A program made the translations under genes and the position numbers. From Marthasterias glacialis (Eukaryota; Echinodermata; Asteroidea; Forcipulatida; Asteriidae), in the NCBI GenBank assembly GCA_911728455.2, contig OU452223.1, positions 12,875,923 through 12,939,922 on the forward strand: DNA of 64,000 nt. The letters run 5' to 3'. Shown here piece by piece: positions 1 through 13,085 of the stretch; position 1 is the first letter of the stretch; every line of letters starts with the position of its first letter. Under the pieces are notes generated by a model that saw only the letters and a program-made list of their open reading frames with translations, had not been told where the DNA came from and did no database searches.

Positions 1-1532
1 TCGGATTGTTATTGTTTGTATTTGTGCCCATTGTCTACGCGCCTTGAGCGCTCATCGCTGTGCCCGCTACAAATCATTATTATTATAGTGGTATTTTTTT
101 ATTTTTTTATATATTACAGTTTTGGTTCTTTTTCAGTTAAATTGATTACAAACATTGCTATAGCCGGCCACGATGGAAATTATTCACTTTCAATCCTCTA
201 CTTCAGAACAGCTTACTCATTGCCCAGTAGTTTATTTAGTTGCTGCAATTTACTTTGAGCAGGTAATTGGTTAAAAACTAAAACCAATCGATCTCTACTT
301 TTCATTGTATTAATTAGTATTCAAGCTCAACGTACATTGAATTTTATCAAGTTTACTTTTCCTCCATTTGTTGAAGGGTATAGCCCTACAAGTACATTAC
401 GTAGAAAAGACACAACGGCAGGCCTAATGTTTGTTAAAGATTTACCAAACAGCGTCATAAGCAAAAACACAGTTTAGAAAAACTGTTTGATCGATTTTCT
501 CTGGTACGTAATAGACTGGTACCGGTTTGATAAATAACGCTTTGCTAAGAATAAATAATAAACGTATTACACCAATCAATACCACGGTAGCGTTGTACCT
601 TTCCCCCCGTGTTCATTGCATCAGAGGTGCTCAAGAAAATTACCCAGACCCCTCAGTATAAAACCCAAATCTATTTTTCCCTCTCCTTTCTTTTTTTCCT
701 GGACCCATTGAAGTCCAACTATGCGGACCGCTTTTGTCAAGCCAGGGTCGTTTTTGTGCCCCTCTTTACAACGTCGAACAAAAGAGTCATGGAGCGAAAA
801 GGCTGGCTGTCGCCAAACGGCGAGTGCAGTACAGAATTGAATGGTTCCCCAGCACGCTTGGCGCACTTCTCTTCAACAAGGCACGCGACGGAACCCTTTG
901 ATGGGTCTACCCGGAGGCCCAACTTTTTTTACGCGCGCTTTTTTTTCTTCTTTTCTTTCGTTCACTCAGTCCATTCAAAACTTCCCAACATTTCCACTGA
1001 TTTGTAAAGTTTCCATGAAGGTATGTCCCCCTTCACTGTCCCCATGGGTAATAAATTACCCTTACACATCTTGTGATTATCGGCAGACAACGCCCTCGGC
1101 CCTAAATTACCTTTGTACATTACTCCCTATTTAAGATGAAAGGACAATTTGGCGTTAAAAAAAACCTATGCAACGGGGAAGCTCTTAGCAAAACATTAAA
1201 GAAACATTTTGTGTTTACAGCCCATTAAAATTTGGTAATCAAAAACGTGACAAGTTTTTAACAGATACGAGGTTTTATCAAAATTAGGTTTCTTGTTATC
1301 TGCCATACCTGTGGTGTGCAGTTATCGGCCCGAGTCCGTATCTATTATCGAATAAGCACAGTACACACATCCGCTGTAAACACTTCGCTGAAAAATCAAC
1401 GAAAAATATGTTTTGGGTGATTAAAATAAAAACCAGGAAAAATAAATAGCCGGGGTTTTTTTCGTAAATGCCCATACCGATATACAAAGCTTGTATTGTT
1501 TGCCCTCTTCACGGTTGACGTGAAAGCAAGTC
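1..1532. other. No gene supported
   Basis: AT-rich sequence with short ORFs lacking splice context or domains. A TACCGGT-type motif occurs near 520. Confidence 0.6.
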
Positions 1533-1672
1533 TTAGGCTGGAAACCGAATTGGCGGCTCGACTGTTGCTAAGGACGTTGCAGAGGACGTCATATTATTTT
1601 GACGCATGCTGACGCGATGATCCAGCCGTAGCCGTAGCCGTAGCCGTAGCCGCCGGTGCAGACCCGGCCTAA
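1533..1672. mobile_element. MITE with (GCCGTA)n in its right arm
   Basis: The ends are inverted repeats: TTAGGCTGG...GGCGGCT on the left and AGCCGCC...CCGGCCTAA on the right. Inside the right end is a run of four GCCGTA hexamers (about 1,623-1,650). No ORF. It is non-autonomous, probably moved by a cut-and-paste transposase. Confidence 0.6.
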
Positions 1673-4223
1673 ACTTTCAACAACCTTCCTCTACAGCATG
1701 CATGTATCAGCGAAAATGACCAATAGTTTGAGAAATTCATGAATTAACCAAAATGCATTGACAATGGGAGACTCTGGGGACGCTGTATAGGTGACAGCAG
1801 ACTTACCAGAAAATTCATTGTTTTTTGAAATGTGCCCTTGCTCAGAACTACTGAACTGCTGCCACCTAGCGTTCCAAATTCTTCCTTCGAAAGCGAGGTT
1901 GCCCACAAACATAGTCTGGTTTACCACGATGATGTGCACAGCGTGTTTATACAAAACTGCAGCACACGAGGGAAAAACTAAGGTGACACAATGTACTCTT
2001 CAGTCTAATCCGAACTCCAATTTGTAAATGACATGGGATGGAACCTGACTTAAACAAATACGTATTGATCCGGAACTTCCCGGATCTTGGCAGCCCGGAA
2101 ATTAGTCTTAGTCCCAATGCCTGGGGACTTCGATCCGGGTAGAATCTGATCACGGACTCCTCGTTTGATGTTACATGGTAATAATGGTCTAGTAAAAACA
2201 CAGCTTTGCCACATTCATTTTCCTGTAATATTTTTCTTTCTTTCATATAATCATGCTCAGTGTGCCAAGTTGAACGGGTACCGGTAACGCACATCCGGGA
2301 CAGGATTTTGTTTTGACTGCGGTACCATTTCAAAAGCTTCACTCATTCCAAACTAAATCAATCCTCAATGTGGACAAGGAATCACATCCTGAACTGAATC
2401 ATTGACATCTTTTCTTAGTCGCCTCGAACACGACTTACAGAGCAATATTACGTCTTTATTCCCGGACATCAATTGTTTGTTAGCGTGCAATGGTATACAG
2501 ACTTATTTTTCAATAATGATAATAATATGAACACTTATTAAGCGCCGGTATCCGTCATGGTTTGACGCTCGTGGCGCTGTATAAAATACTGAAAAATAAC
2601 CTAGATTATTCAAAAACAACATAACAACTACATAATGCAAATAGACAATATCTTCAACTATGAAGCATGTCAGTGATTTTGTTGAATTAAATGGATGAGC
2701 CGCGTACAGTTCTTAACTGTTCGTGTCAGAAAAGAAATTGTGCCCTTTTTTCACGATCAGCTTATTTGGGCATTGCAACTGTTGCATGTAGTGAAACGAG
2801 GAAACTATCATGCGTTTAATGTCCGTGAAAATTACAGCCTCCCGCTTCAAATCAGCGGTTAATCTTAGGCGACAGATTTGATTTCATGTGCTGCAGCTTA
2901 CAACGTTGAAATGTAGTACGGCTCACTTGAAGAGACACGTTGCCTTCGGATTGGGCGTATTTGGGCTACAAAAAGCGTTTGTTATGAAATGAACATGGCT
3001 TGTTAGATATTTTAAAAGTACCGGTACAGCATGATGACTCACATAAACTTCCCTTGAAATTTTGTGTTTTTCGTTTAATTTCGTGACAGACTGTTCGCCA
3101 ATTCTGTACAACCAAATGTTTGACTCCACAAAATGGCGGACCGTATGTTACTAAGAGAGTCCGCTGGTTGTACTTCCAGAGGCAAATATATATGGTTTTT
3201 TTTTTAAATTACTACTCACTTCACATTGTAGATGTTTTATAGCATAGACAACCCTTAAAAGGATAGGGAGATATTCCAAACAGCAACATTTTAAGAGATT
3301 TGGAGGCAATGTGTTCCTTTAAAGATGTGATTAACTGTCGACTCGGAATTTCTCTCCGGAGGTACCAAGTCAATATCGGGCCGTGTTCGAATCAAAATGT
3401 TCGGCTAACGGCTGGAACCGTTGGCAGCAACGACAACGTTGAAGAAAATGCCTTTTCCCCACTGAAATTGGACACGACCTTAGAAATCAAGTTGAAAGTA
3501 AAATAACAACTTGACATACAAAAATTAGTGTTACTGACTCTCATTGCCAACTTAACAGAACAACTCCTAGAGACAAGAAACTTTCACACATGTAGCGATA
3601 CAGCACAATCAAGAGTGAGCGCAAGTTTCAAACGTGTCCAAAATGTGTTTGTAATATACCTTTCTATTGTTGATAAGCTGCCTTCGCTGGTTGGCATGGA
3701 CGGCCAAATGCAGCAAAACATTCAAGTCTAAACAGTCGTTGTGACCAATTTCAACATGTTTGCAAACTTTCTATTTGAAGAAAATACATCCCACTATTGG
3801 CTGGTTTGTTTCCAATAAATTCTAAACAATTTTTGAATTATAATTGTGTAACATTTTTCCAAACTGTGGTTATCTGTTTTTGCTTTGCATTTTTTTTTAT
3901 AAAAGCAACTGTGAACAATAGCCACATCAGTATTTGACTAAAGAGGTCATTATGATAGGCCAATCAAATGGTTCACTACAGTTCGGAGTAAAAAAAAGGG
4001 GGATTGATGGCACCCCATAGTTTTTCCATCTTGGTTGGCAAAAACTCGGGCTGTGACGTTGCAAAAGAAAGGTCTCATGATCCTTTAAAAAAAACATGTC
4101 GGTCCCTCAAAATCATTTTTTTTTTTTTTAGTTTGCAGCCCCCGTTTTAAACTGTGTGGTTTAGTAAACAATGTTCCACCCCACTAGTCTATAGGCATTA
4201 GAAAGATGCATGAGTGAATTTTA

Positions 4224-4244
4224 TTTTTTTTTTTTTTTTTTTTT
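4224..4244. repeat. Poly-T run (and poly-A run at 4,669-4,693)
   Basis: About 21 T. A separate run of 25 A lies 425 bp further on. No retroelement body was recognised beside either. Confidence 0.9.
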
Positions 4245-6242
4245 ATTATGGTATTTTACAAGTCAAACTCAGTTTAACACAATGCCCTCAGGGACTTTGT
4301 TGTCAAAAATGGAAGCCATTTGGGTTGTTTAACAAACTAATTCTAAACACGTCTAACCTAATGATAAAGAAAACATATTTTCAGTCAGATCGGGAAAAGC
4401 TCTGGCGAAGTCATCGGAGCATACTTTATTTTAATTCTAGATCAGTGTGTAAAGAGTACCAGTTACAATGGTAATTCGCATTAAACACACCGTCGCATTA
4501 CTTTTTTTCCTGCTCGGTCAGGTCCCCGATCACTCCTCCTACGCGCCTCAGTGAATTCCCGGACCAGCAATACCCAAGAAAGAGGTAATAACCAAATAAG
4601 AGGATTAAACTTAAGTTTCTTTGGACCATAAAGTAATGCTTGAACCATCCATATCGACCCAGTAAAGCAAAAAAAAAAAAAAAAAAAAAAAAAGCCTTCG
4701 GCAAAAAAAAAGTGGTAACGATCGAATGTACGCGTTATTTATACGTACGTGTTTTCTAGGTGTGTGTACCAAGTGACCTGTGCCGGGCCCACAGCGCACC
4801 ATGCGGGGCCCCAAAAAGACTAAACTGGGAGACGGTCCCGGGGACCAAGCGAGGTTGGTATAGTGTCGAGAGCTTCAGGCTAAAGTGATAAGAAGTATAA
4901 GAACCTCGTTCAGGGGGGGGGGGGACTACTGTGTATCATGGGGGACCATTGTGACATCAGAATATTGCGACCAAGAAAGGGGAACCTTTCTATTGCTCGA
5001 ATCTACAGACTATAACCAGTTGTGGAAGTGCATTGAGTTCAACTCAGTATATAAGTCCTCAGGGGGTATTCTTTAGGACCAAAGCAGGAATGATCAATAT
5101 ATTGAGTGAACCAAATGCAAAAGGCTTGAATAGGGGAAAAATAATCCCTCGTGAACAATGACGGGATTAAATCCTCTGTCCACAAAGATTAAACACGACA
5201 AAATCGTATTAGAAGGTGGCAGGTATATATAGGCATAGAACGAAAAGGGATCATGCCTAGTGTGGTGCTGGGCACCTATTATAAACGAATCCAAGTTATT
5301 TTTTCACCGTAGATATGTATTATTGACAGAACAAATATATGTATATGGTTTCTCCGTAATAAAGGTTCATGCATGTAGAGTTGTTTTCCCGCAGACTTTT
5401 CATTTTATGCTGCAACCCCTTTAGTACACGCTTCTGTCTCCACTATATTTTGAAATGTTGCATGGTGGGCATACACTCTTGTGAGGTGTGCGGAGACACC
5501 ATGTTTAAACTATCTCTGTGAGTTGTGCTGGTTCGGAATAGAACAACTCCACCTTTCGATAAGTACGCTCTGATCGTCTTTAGAATCTATATTCAACCAT
5601 ATCCCTCTCCAGATCACCTTTGCCGAAAATAAAGGATTCAGAGGGACTGAGGGTTGTAAGCTCATTATAACAACTGCTTATCGCAGGGTTGCGCAATGCA
5701 GTCTTCAAACAATTTGGTGTGGAGTGACATAGGAGATGAGGTTATCAGAGGATTTGAGGTCACATGTAGGCAAAAATCGAAGGAACGCCAAATGAGTTCA
5801 GCTGGCATAGATTCAGCAATGTTCCGAAGTTTCTCATGCATCGAAGAACCTGGGCACAGTGCCCAATACCAAATTGCTTATACGCAAATCATGCTGATAG
5901 AATGGGGTTATACCCACAAAAACACCACCGTCGTGTGTGTCTATTATTTGTGACTGAGAAAAAAATCTGAGCTTTCTTCTGCACAATTTGATTCGAGTTT
6001 TTACCATCGTCCGTATATAGGCTACGTCTTCAGACCATGCAATGCTGCGATGGATCGGAACTTTACACCGTGACTTGATGAAAATCGAACAGTCCTAAGC
6101 CTAGCGTTATGTTAGTAGCGCCCGCAGTAGCGATACCAGATGTGACGTGGGCCTGAGCTTCCCCCCCCCCCCCCCACTCAGAACCCTTGCCTCCACCCTT
6201 TGCCCCCATGAGATCGGAAAAATACACAATGAATGGTTCGAT

Positions 6243-6271
6243 ACTACCCCCCCCCCCACCAAAAAAAAATA

Positions 6272-6302
<31 letters not shown>

Positions 6303-6375
6303 AATAAAAAAAAATATAAAAAAAATATAAAAATTTTTTTAAAAAAATAGATAACTAAATAAATAACTAAATAAC

Positions 6376-6414
<39 letters not shown>

Positions 6415-6425
6415 AAATAAAATGT
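6243..6425. repeat. C-run and A-rich (AAATA/AAAT)n simple repeat
   Basis: Poly-C at about 6,161-6,175 and 6,247-6,257, followed by some 160 bp of AAATA, AAAAT and AAAT units. Confidence 0.9.
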
Positions 6426-9400
6426 ATGATGCAAAGCAGTTCTGATTCGCAGGTATATATATCCTACCATTTGAGCCATCATGCCTAAAACAAAATTACG
6501 AAAGATCAAACTGTAGATTTTGCTTTTTCAATTTCTTTTGTGGCAAATGACTTAATAACATCAGGGAAACTTTAATTCAATGGCCGACAACCATGGTATG
6601 GTCCTTCACGGTTTGTTATAAACGGTTACCGCGATATTGGGCTCACGGTAACCTATTTTGTCTGTTATGGTAAGCCATGATCAAACTACCGGGCGGGTAC
6701 AAACTGCACACATAATGGCCACAGATAACAACTGAGGTGAATGGACCGTACTAAAACATAAAATGATGAGAAAATCAATTCAGTTTGTCACTTCATGGAT
6801 TTGTGGGGCACGCTTTTGAGCGATCTAAGCAGTTTCTTTATTGACACAAGGGCTACAGGCAGAGCGTCCCTGCTTAGTGCAAACAGAGCGACCACCACGC
6901 GACCCAACGCTGATAAAAAACAGTCCCGATAATCTCTAGGTAAAGTTTGCCCAAAGAAATCGCCCGTGTTCCCCTCAAGTGCACCGCACAATGGGGTAAG
7001 AACGCGTGCACGGAGTATTTTGGTCTACCAAGCTAGAGGCACGTGTAAAGGGGAATGAAAAACAGACTGGCGCCCGCCGTCCGTCTTTACTGAGCTCATC
7101 CATGGGGGATTTATCATGCTTGTCACACTTTTCAAGACTATTGAACTCACACAAGGGGGTGAGGCTTATTATGTGGGCTCGGTTCTTTTCTTTTTTATCT
7201 AACTCGCTTGAGATTTGATGAAGGTCACTTTTTTTTCGAGGGGGAGGATTATCTATACCAGAATGAAATAGCATGGTTATCTTTTATTGAAGGAATGATT
7301 AACCTCGATCCATGAAGGGTGCTGCCACGCTAAAGCTTATCGTGGTTGAAAAATTACACCCGTACTTATCAAAAAGCACTCAGCGACTCGGATAATAAAT
7401 GCCGAGATAATAATGTCGAGATTAGTTCACCTTATTTATAATCATTTTGTTGCAAAAATGTAAACCATTTTGGTTTGGTTCCCCTTTCAAGAAACGCCCA
7501 AACGCTCTAGAACCGTTGCTGAGGCAGACATTGTCACCACGCGGGTCCGTGCTCTACGGGTTCAAAACAATGTGCAAACCAGTACACAGAACCACAGTGT
7601 TGTATACCTGACCTGACCCATTTGATCATAAACAAGTTTTCATGTCGGTCAGGAAACTACGGTGGCCTGTAAGTTAACAAATCTGTCAAGCCCACGATGT
7701 ATGAGTACAGTTAAAACAGATTCGTACTCGCTGATCGCCTCGTTTCCTTTTTGAAGTCAAAATACAACATATTGACAACAATCGAAATCAAACATTTATA
7801 AGTTTCACTCGTTATTACATTCCATACGAACACCGATCCTGCAGAGAATCATTTCCACTTAATTACTGTCAACGTAGAGGGCATATCATTCGAAGACCGC
7901 TCAAACCAGCATTAGTTCGGTTGCCGTCACATGTTTGCTCGCAACGATGATTTCGAAGTTGGTTAATTATATAAATAACCAAGGAACCAAAGTGGTGGTT
8001 AGATGACAGGCTCAGCATTCGCATGGTTGGAACGTGGCAGTCAGCCAAAAAAACATCCCCAGAACTCCGTGACCACAAACTTTGCCATTGACTGCGACAG
8101 CCTCGAGCGTCTCGAGTAAAAAGTGACTAAGCACGGCCAAAACTACAGTGACGAATATAATTTACATGCATGTACAGTATATGTTAGGTGTTTTTTTGTT
8201 TGCATGATGAAGGATTATGAAGTTACATGTAAATTGCAACAAGAACCTGGGGATGGGGATTCTAATGAACCACGTGACCTTACAACATTGAAGGGGGTGT
8301 GTTGCTGGGAACTAATTGTGTTTGTTGGCATTGTTGACCGAATCTTTATACTGAGTGACTAAGTGTACTTAAATGTTCACTGACAAAATGGCGACACCTG
8401 CCCCACAAAAAAAACACATAAAATGCCCCAAAACGATTATAGAATCTGAAGTGAGCTTATAATACCCAAGTGGAAAAATCCATGTAGAATGTTAAGTCCG
8501 TTTACTCGCTGCTGATGGCGTGTATACGTTCGTTGCATTATGCTTGCAACATTACGTCATTCTAAGACCGTAACTCACCAGTTGACAAAGACTGGACCGC
8601 CGGTATGTTGGGATGCGCTATGGCAGGAGACTGTTAGAGTGGGCGAGCTTCTTTTGTATTATTAGGCCTTTGGAAAAGCGCAGTCCACAACCTGTATATA
8701 TAGTTCGAGCAGGAGGCTATACCAGCAATTATGCGACCTTACAATTAAGTCCAACAATGGCGGCTATACGGGACGATAAGAATAAGTTATACATCACTGA
8801 GGCGTTTGGCCTCTACAAATTATGGACACAGAATAAAGGTTTGTAAACGTATTGTGTAGTACAGACATTGGCTATAAATTTACCTGATGAAAACGCCTAG
8901 CGGCAAAGCGGACTGTGGTTGAGATTTAACCTCGTGATAGCATATTCCCCAAATCGACAATTCTATCGACCCCCTTTGTCACCGTGAACAGGCCTCGGCC
9001 AATAGAAATGGTTGAATCCCCAGGTATTTTGGGGCTTACACAATGGGGGCAGCTTTTCCTTTACCTGAGCGAATACACCTTTGGAACGCGGCACGCGAGC
9101 TCACGTGCCTTTTCACGGGTCGTATACTCCAAACATGCCGTGGTTACCACACGCCAGGCCCGTACCATTCGTGCGAGCAAACAAAGCATTTCCGGACTTG
9201 TAAGGTGCACGCCCCTTTCGACTATCAGGGACCGCCAACAAATTTTCAAAAAACTAATTTTGTCCATTTTTTAGAGGGCCAACAAAACATGCAGCATGAC
9301 TTTTATTAACTTGCAAGGTTCAACCGTAAAGTAATGACCCATTTGCACGTTAAGACAACCTTCCAATTAATAGGCCAGAACACAGCATGAATTTTAATCC

Positions 9401-9699
9401 TTTAGTAAAGTTGGTTCAATTAGGAACGTTGTAATTTTAAGACAATAAAGAATAAAAACACTTATTCTACTTTCATTCCATTAGACGAACAAGCATTGTG
9501 TAGTTGAAGATGAAGGCGGGAATCGAGCGTCTGTCTTGTCTGCCCATAAGTTAAAACAATGTTGGTATCATCACCAATGTGACAGCAAATGCCGCCAAAC
9601 CCCAACTTTCAAAATAAGGTACTTCCAATTAGGTAAAATTGTGTAGTTTTTAACGACATAATTCCATAGTAATAATCATATTGACACGCAGTTCTCATA

Positions 9700-9912
9700 C
9701 AGCGATCTTAACGATAAGTGTACTGTGTTCTTTTACGTGCATTACACAACACGCGGGACCCATAGCTTTACGTCCCACCCAAAGGATGAAGCAATGGTTA
9801 AGTGTCTTGCTTAATAAGGACACACGTGTCACGACCGGGACTTGAACCAACACTGCTCATCAGAAACACCAGAGCTTGAGTCCAGTGCGCATTATTGCTC
9901 GGCCACGACACG
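9700..9912 (-). mobile_element. tRNA-derived SINE
   Basis: On the minus strand the 5' part reads like a decayed tRNA: GTGGCCGAGC (A box), CTCAAGCTCTGGTG, and GGTTCAAGTCCC (B box). A non-tRNA body follows with GTGTCCTT and CTTCATCCTTTGGGTGGGACG, ending around the TGTAATGCACG stretch. A mutated anticodon arm and the long fused body argue against a functional tRNA. Confidence 0.75.
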
Positions 9913-10076
9913 CCACAAAGCTTACTTAGTCCCAGATAGCTTATTAGTTTCGTATAATACATCATTGGTTTTCGGGAAGAGCAACTCGGTCATTTAATTG
10001 CTTTGAATTTTTAAAACACACACCACTTACAACTAACCTTTGATAAAACCGTCAAAATGATCACATTTCTGAGAAT

Positions 10077-10408
10077 TAAAGGTACAATAAAGGATTGGTA
10101 TTCATCCAATTTCTTTTATTAGTATCAGTCTGAAAGATTACTGATTATAAAGTTCATGTCATTATCCAAAGAAATACATCAAAGTCGAGAAGATAGAATT
10201 TGAAAACCTCGATTTTAATTTCGGTTGTAACAATCGAAATTAAGGACAATGTTAACACGTTGAAAAGTTAGCACGGTTTTTCACTATTTTCTCCTGACTC
10301 GGACTATACGGATTGAGCTCAAATTTTCACAAGTTTTTTTTCATGTAGGGCCTACACAAAGTAAGAACACTGCCCTATCAGCTTGACCAATCCTATATTT
10401 TATCTTTA
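10077..10408 (-). mobile_element. MITE, family sharing TAAAG...GGATTGGT ends (copy 1)
   Basis: About 332 bp. The left end TAAAGGTACAATAAAGGATT and the right end AATCCTATATTTTATCTTTA are imperfect inverted repeats. The interior matches, in reverse complement, the element at 48,012-48,384, including a stretch with inverted TTTCG/CGAAA blocks. No ORF. Confidence 0.7.
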
Positions 10409-11210
10409 CAACAACGTTAAACGGCTAATGTTATTTGAACTTTGAATGTTTCGGTATGCACCCATTTCAATTTCGACGTAGGAAAACGAGATAATAGGCA
10501 CTGCGTTTCGCGAACAGTTGTTTTTCGCACTTTTGTGTGATGCAAAATGTAGACGACCAGAGTTCCAAAATTGTACGTGGTACTATTGTCAGTCAGTTTA
10601 TTTTCTACTTCGAATCACGGTGACGAACCATGGCGTACGGATATTTTCTTTTATGCTCAATGAAAGTTCGTGAATTGTTCACGCTTGGTAGCATGGTTGA
10701 CGAAATTTGAAAGAAAATAAAAGTAATAATTCATATTTAAAAAAAATTACAGGAAAGGAAGGCATACACCCAGTACTGCATTCAGCGTTTCTGTTGTGTT
10801 TGTTTGTGCCCTGTGCTATGATTTTGAGTAGCTTTTGTCTAAATAGTTCAAAACCTAGCAGTCAGATAAATCGTAGAGAAGATATGAGACAAAACGTTCT
10901 GATTTAGCATTATCTGGCTAAGCTGATTGAAATTTGATTAACAAAATAGTATTATGTAACTATAGTGATCAATATCAGTACTTACTGTAGTTTATATTAA
11001 TACACACAATCATTTATGACTGACAAATAATTTTAGAAAACCACCGGGCGCATAACAATTTACTTAGCAATGCAGGGAACCGTTTGCTTAGTATGAAAGA
11101 GAAATAAGGCGATCTGTGTTTCGTAAATGAGACCTTTAAGCAATATTGGCCCATGATATACGTCACTCTGAGGCTAATCCCTTTACTATTATTACCTGTA
11201 TAGTAACATG

Positions 11211-11356
11211 GCTCTTTTCGAAACCACGGCTTAGGCTCCGGCTCCGGCTCCGGCTTAGGCTTCATCAGTCATTTTGAAAACATGCATTTTCTGTTACGGG
11301 ACTTCAGACAGGCGGAAGGAGCCAAGCCGGAGCCAAAGCCATGTTATCGAAAAGGG
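11211..11356. mobile_element. MITE with GGCTCC hexamer arms (copy 1)
   Basis: The left arm starts GCTCTTTTCGAAACCACGGC and continues with GGCTTA/GGCTCC hexamers. The right arm (GGAGCCAAGCCGGAGCC, then ATCGAAAAGGGC) is its imperfect inverted repeat. The spacer is about 60 bp. Same family as 23,601-23,755. Confidence 0.7.
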
Positions 11357-12164
11357 CATATGCATGGCTAATTATATCCCTCTGTGGGCAAAGAGTGTAG
11401 CCTGCCCCCATTTATAGAGCATGGGAATGCGTGCATAATTTAATGAACATTGCGTGAACAGGGAACCATACCAGAATGGCCATGCTGTAAAGTAGGTCCT
11501 CTCCGGATAAGTCTGGCGGTTCTCATTGTACAGCCGTTAGTTTGTTTGCCTTTCAAACTGAGGGTAGAATGGGAAATAGGCTGGCCCCTCTTTGGTTTGA
11601 TGAGAACCAGTATCCAAGTTAGCATAATTTGTAGAGGAAACACTACCAAAGTGACCGAATCATGGCGGCATATTGGTTATTGGTTAAACATTGAACATAC
11701 TGGAAACCTACTTTGCTTTATATTTTTGAGATAAGAAAAAAGAAACCCGAGCACTTTCTGAAGCATGAAGTATTAATAGTTGAACAATGTTACTTTAGCC
11801 AACAGCCAACATTTTAATATTAGTTATTTAAACTAATACAGCTGCTCAATATGATGATACAGATCAAGTAATAAACCACTGTTGTACCATGTACCCTCAT
11901 TTCACGGCAATTATAAAGTTGACCAAACCCAAAGTCTGAGCCCAAATTTAAAACATTTTTGCTTGGTACCGTTACATTTGCAAACCATTTTAACAAAACC
12001 ATTTTTTTTTCAACAATGGTTTTTAAAATTTGAGAATTTGAATAACAAAAAGAAACCATCTCTGTGCTAAAATTTAAAAAAAGGGTCAATTTTAAAGAAG
12101 GGTACACGCTGCCAACTTCTCTTTATCAGCAAAACCTTTACCTGTCAGTATTTGTTTTATCGGG

Positions 12165-12330
12165 TGACGACTTGCAGACCCACCTACAACGGTCCGTTGT
12201 CTGTGGATACACACGGTACCCGAATCTGGCGATCGGACGGCCAGACAAAGACCCGGGGTGTACGGTGGGCTGGCTTGCCGGCATGGCCCGCTGAAGACGG
12301 GCTGGATTCAGCGCGTCGTTTTTTACGCTC
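12165..12330. other. GC-rich island without a recognisable gene
   Basis: Locally GC-rich in an AT-rich neighbourhood, with short ORFs on both strands that I take to be composition effects. It contains the perfect 13-bp palindrome CAACGGTCCGTTG at 12,187-12,199 (two facing Myb-like half sites). A regulatory element or unrecognised exon is possible. Confidence 0.25.
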
Positions 12331-12790
12331 CATCGGACATTCCACACAAAAACTTTCAGACTTTGCCTTTTTTTTCCTCTGTAATTTAGTAGGCCAAGGT
12401 TGAAGTTGCAAACAATTGGCAGATTTGGCTATTTGTTATATGAATAATAAATGACTCACTTGAGTAGAGCGGTTAACTCAATGTACGGGTTGTTTTTGTT
12501 CAGATTTCGTTAATTGTTTGTTTATTGGTGAGAATGTAAAAACATCCCTAAGTGGACAACAACATGACTTTGCTGACAAAAATGTCTCGATTTTCAATTT
12601 GTTTTTGATGAAAAGAATAAATCAATTCGATTGACGGTGGTGAAAAAGAAAGACAGATCTTGTCAAAATGTGACTTGATGTTCACATTAAAATGTCGATA
12701 TCATCAGCTTTCATCCCGTCCCTTGTCGTTGATTCAACAGAAACTGCAGTTGAGACTGAAATGAAATTGGAGTATTACGCTTGAAGCACG

Positions 12791-13085
12791 CAGCCAACAT
12801 TGACATTGCTTAAGACAAGCCTCCGCATTTTATGTGCTCCCGAACACATACACGAAATAACAAACCTGTGAAAGTTTCAGCTCAATCGGTCAGCGGAGTC
12901 ACGAGAAAATAGTGGAATATTTTTTCAATGTTTTACTATTTTCTAGAAAAAAAACCTATAGTATATCAAGCAAAAACATTTCAAGGGAAGTTTCCCACCA
13001 TGACCATCTTTATACCATGTAAGTTATGTGCAAATCTGTGAACATTTATATTTTTCAACCATACCAATGTTGTCCTTTTAAAGTG
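12791..13085 (+). mobile_element. Diverged MITE related to the 14.0 and 54.6 kb elements
   Basis: Shares interior blocks with the other two copies (CCTGTGAAA then TTTCAGCTCA; CATTTCAAGGGAAGTTT; CATCTTTATACCATGTAAG; GTGAACATTTAT) and ends in ACCAATGTTGTCC...TTTTAAAG. The left end is poorly preserved. Confidence 0.55.

Larger units (their letters stand above)
1673..9699. other. Intergenic, no gene supported
   Basis: Short ORFs on both strands show no family motifs or coding bias. Homopolymer runs (4.2, 4.7, 4.9, 6.2 kb) and the simple repeat at 6.25-6.43 kb are the only clear structures. The stretch 2,540-2,590 (AAGCGCCGG...GGCGCTGTATAA) resembles a dispersed repeat end. Confidence 0.5.

Noticed and set aside
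609..1007. 132-codon plus-strand ORF
   Set aside because: Starts at GTG, is rich in Phe/Ser from T-rich tracts, and overlaps equally open frames on both strands.
1947..2342. 131-codon minus-strand ORF
   Set aside because: No recognisable domain and no supporting splice or promoter signals.
9827..9912. Possible tRNA gene (minus)
   Set aside because: The A and B boxes are there but the anticodon arm is disrupted and a SINE body follows, so it is a tRNA-derived SINE.
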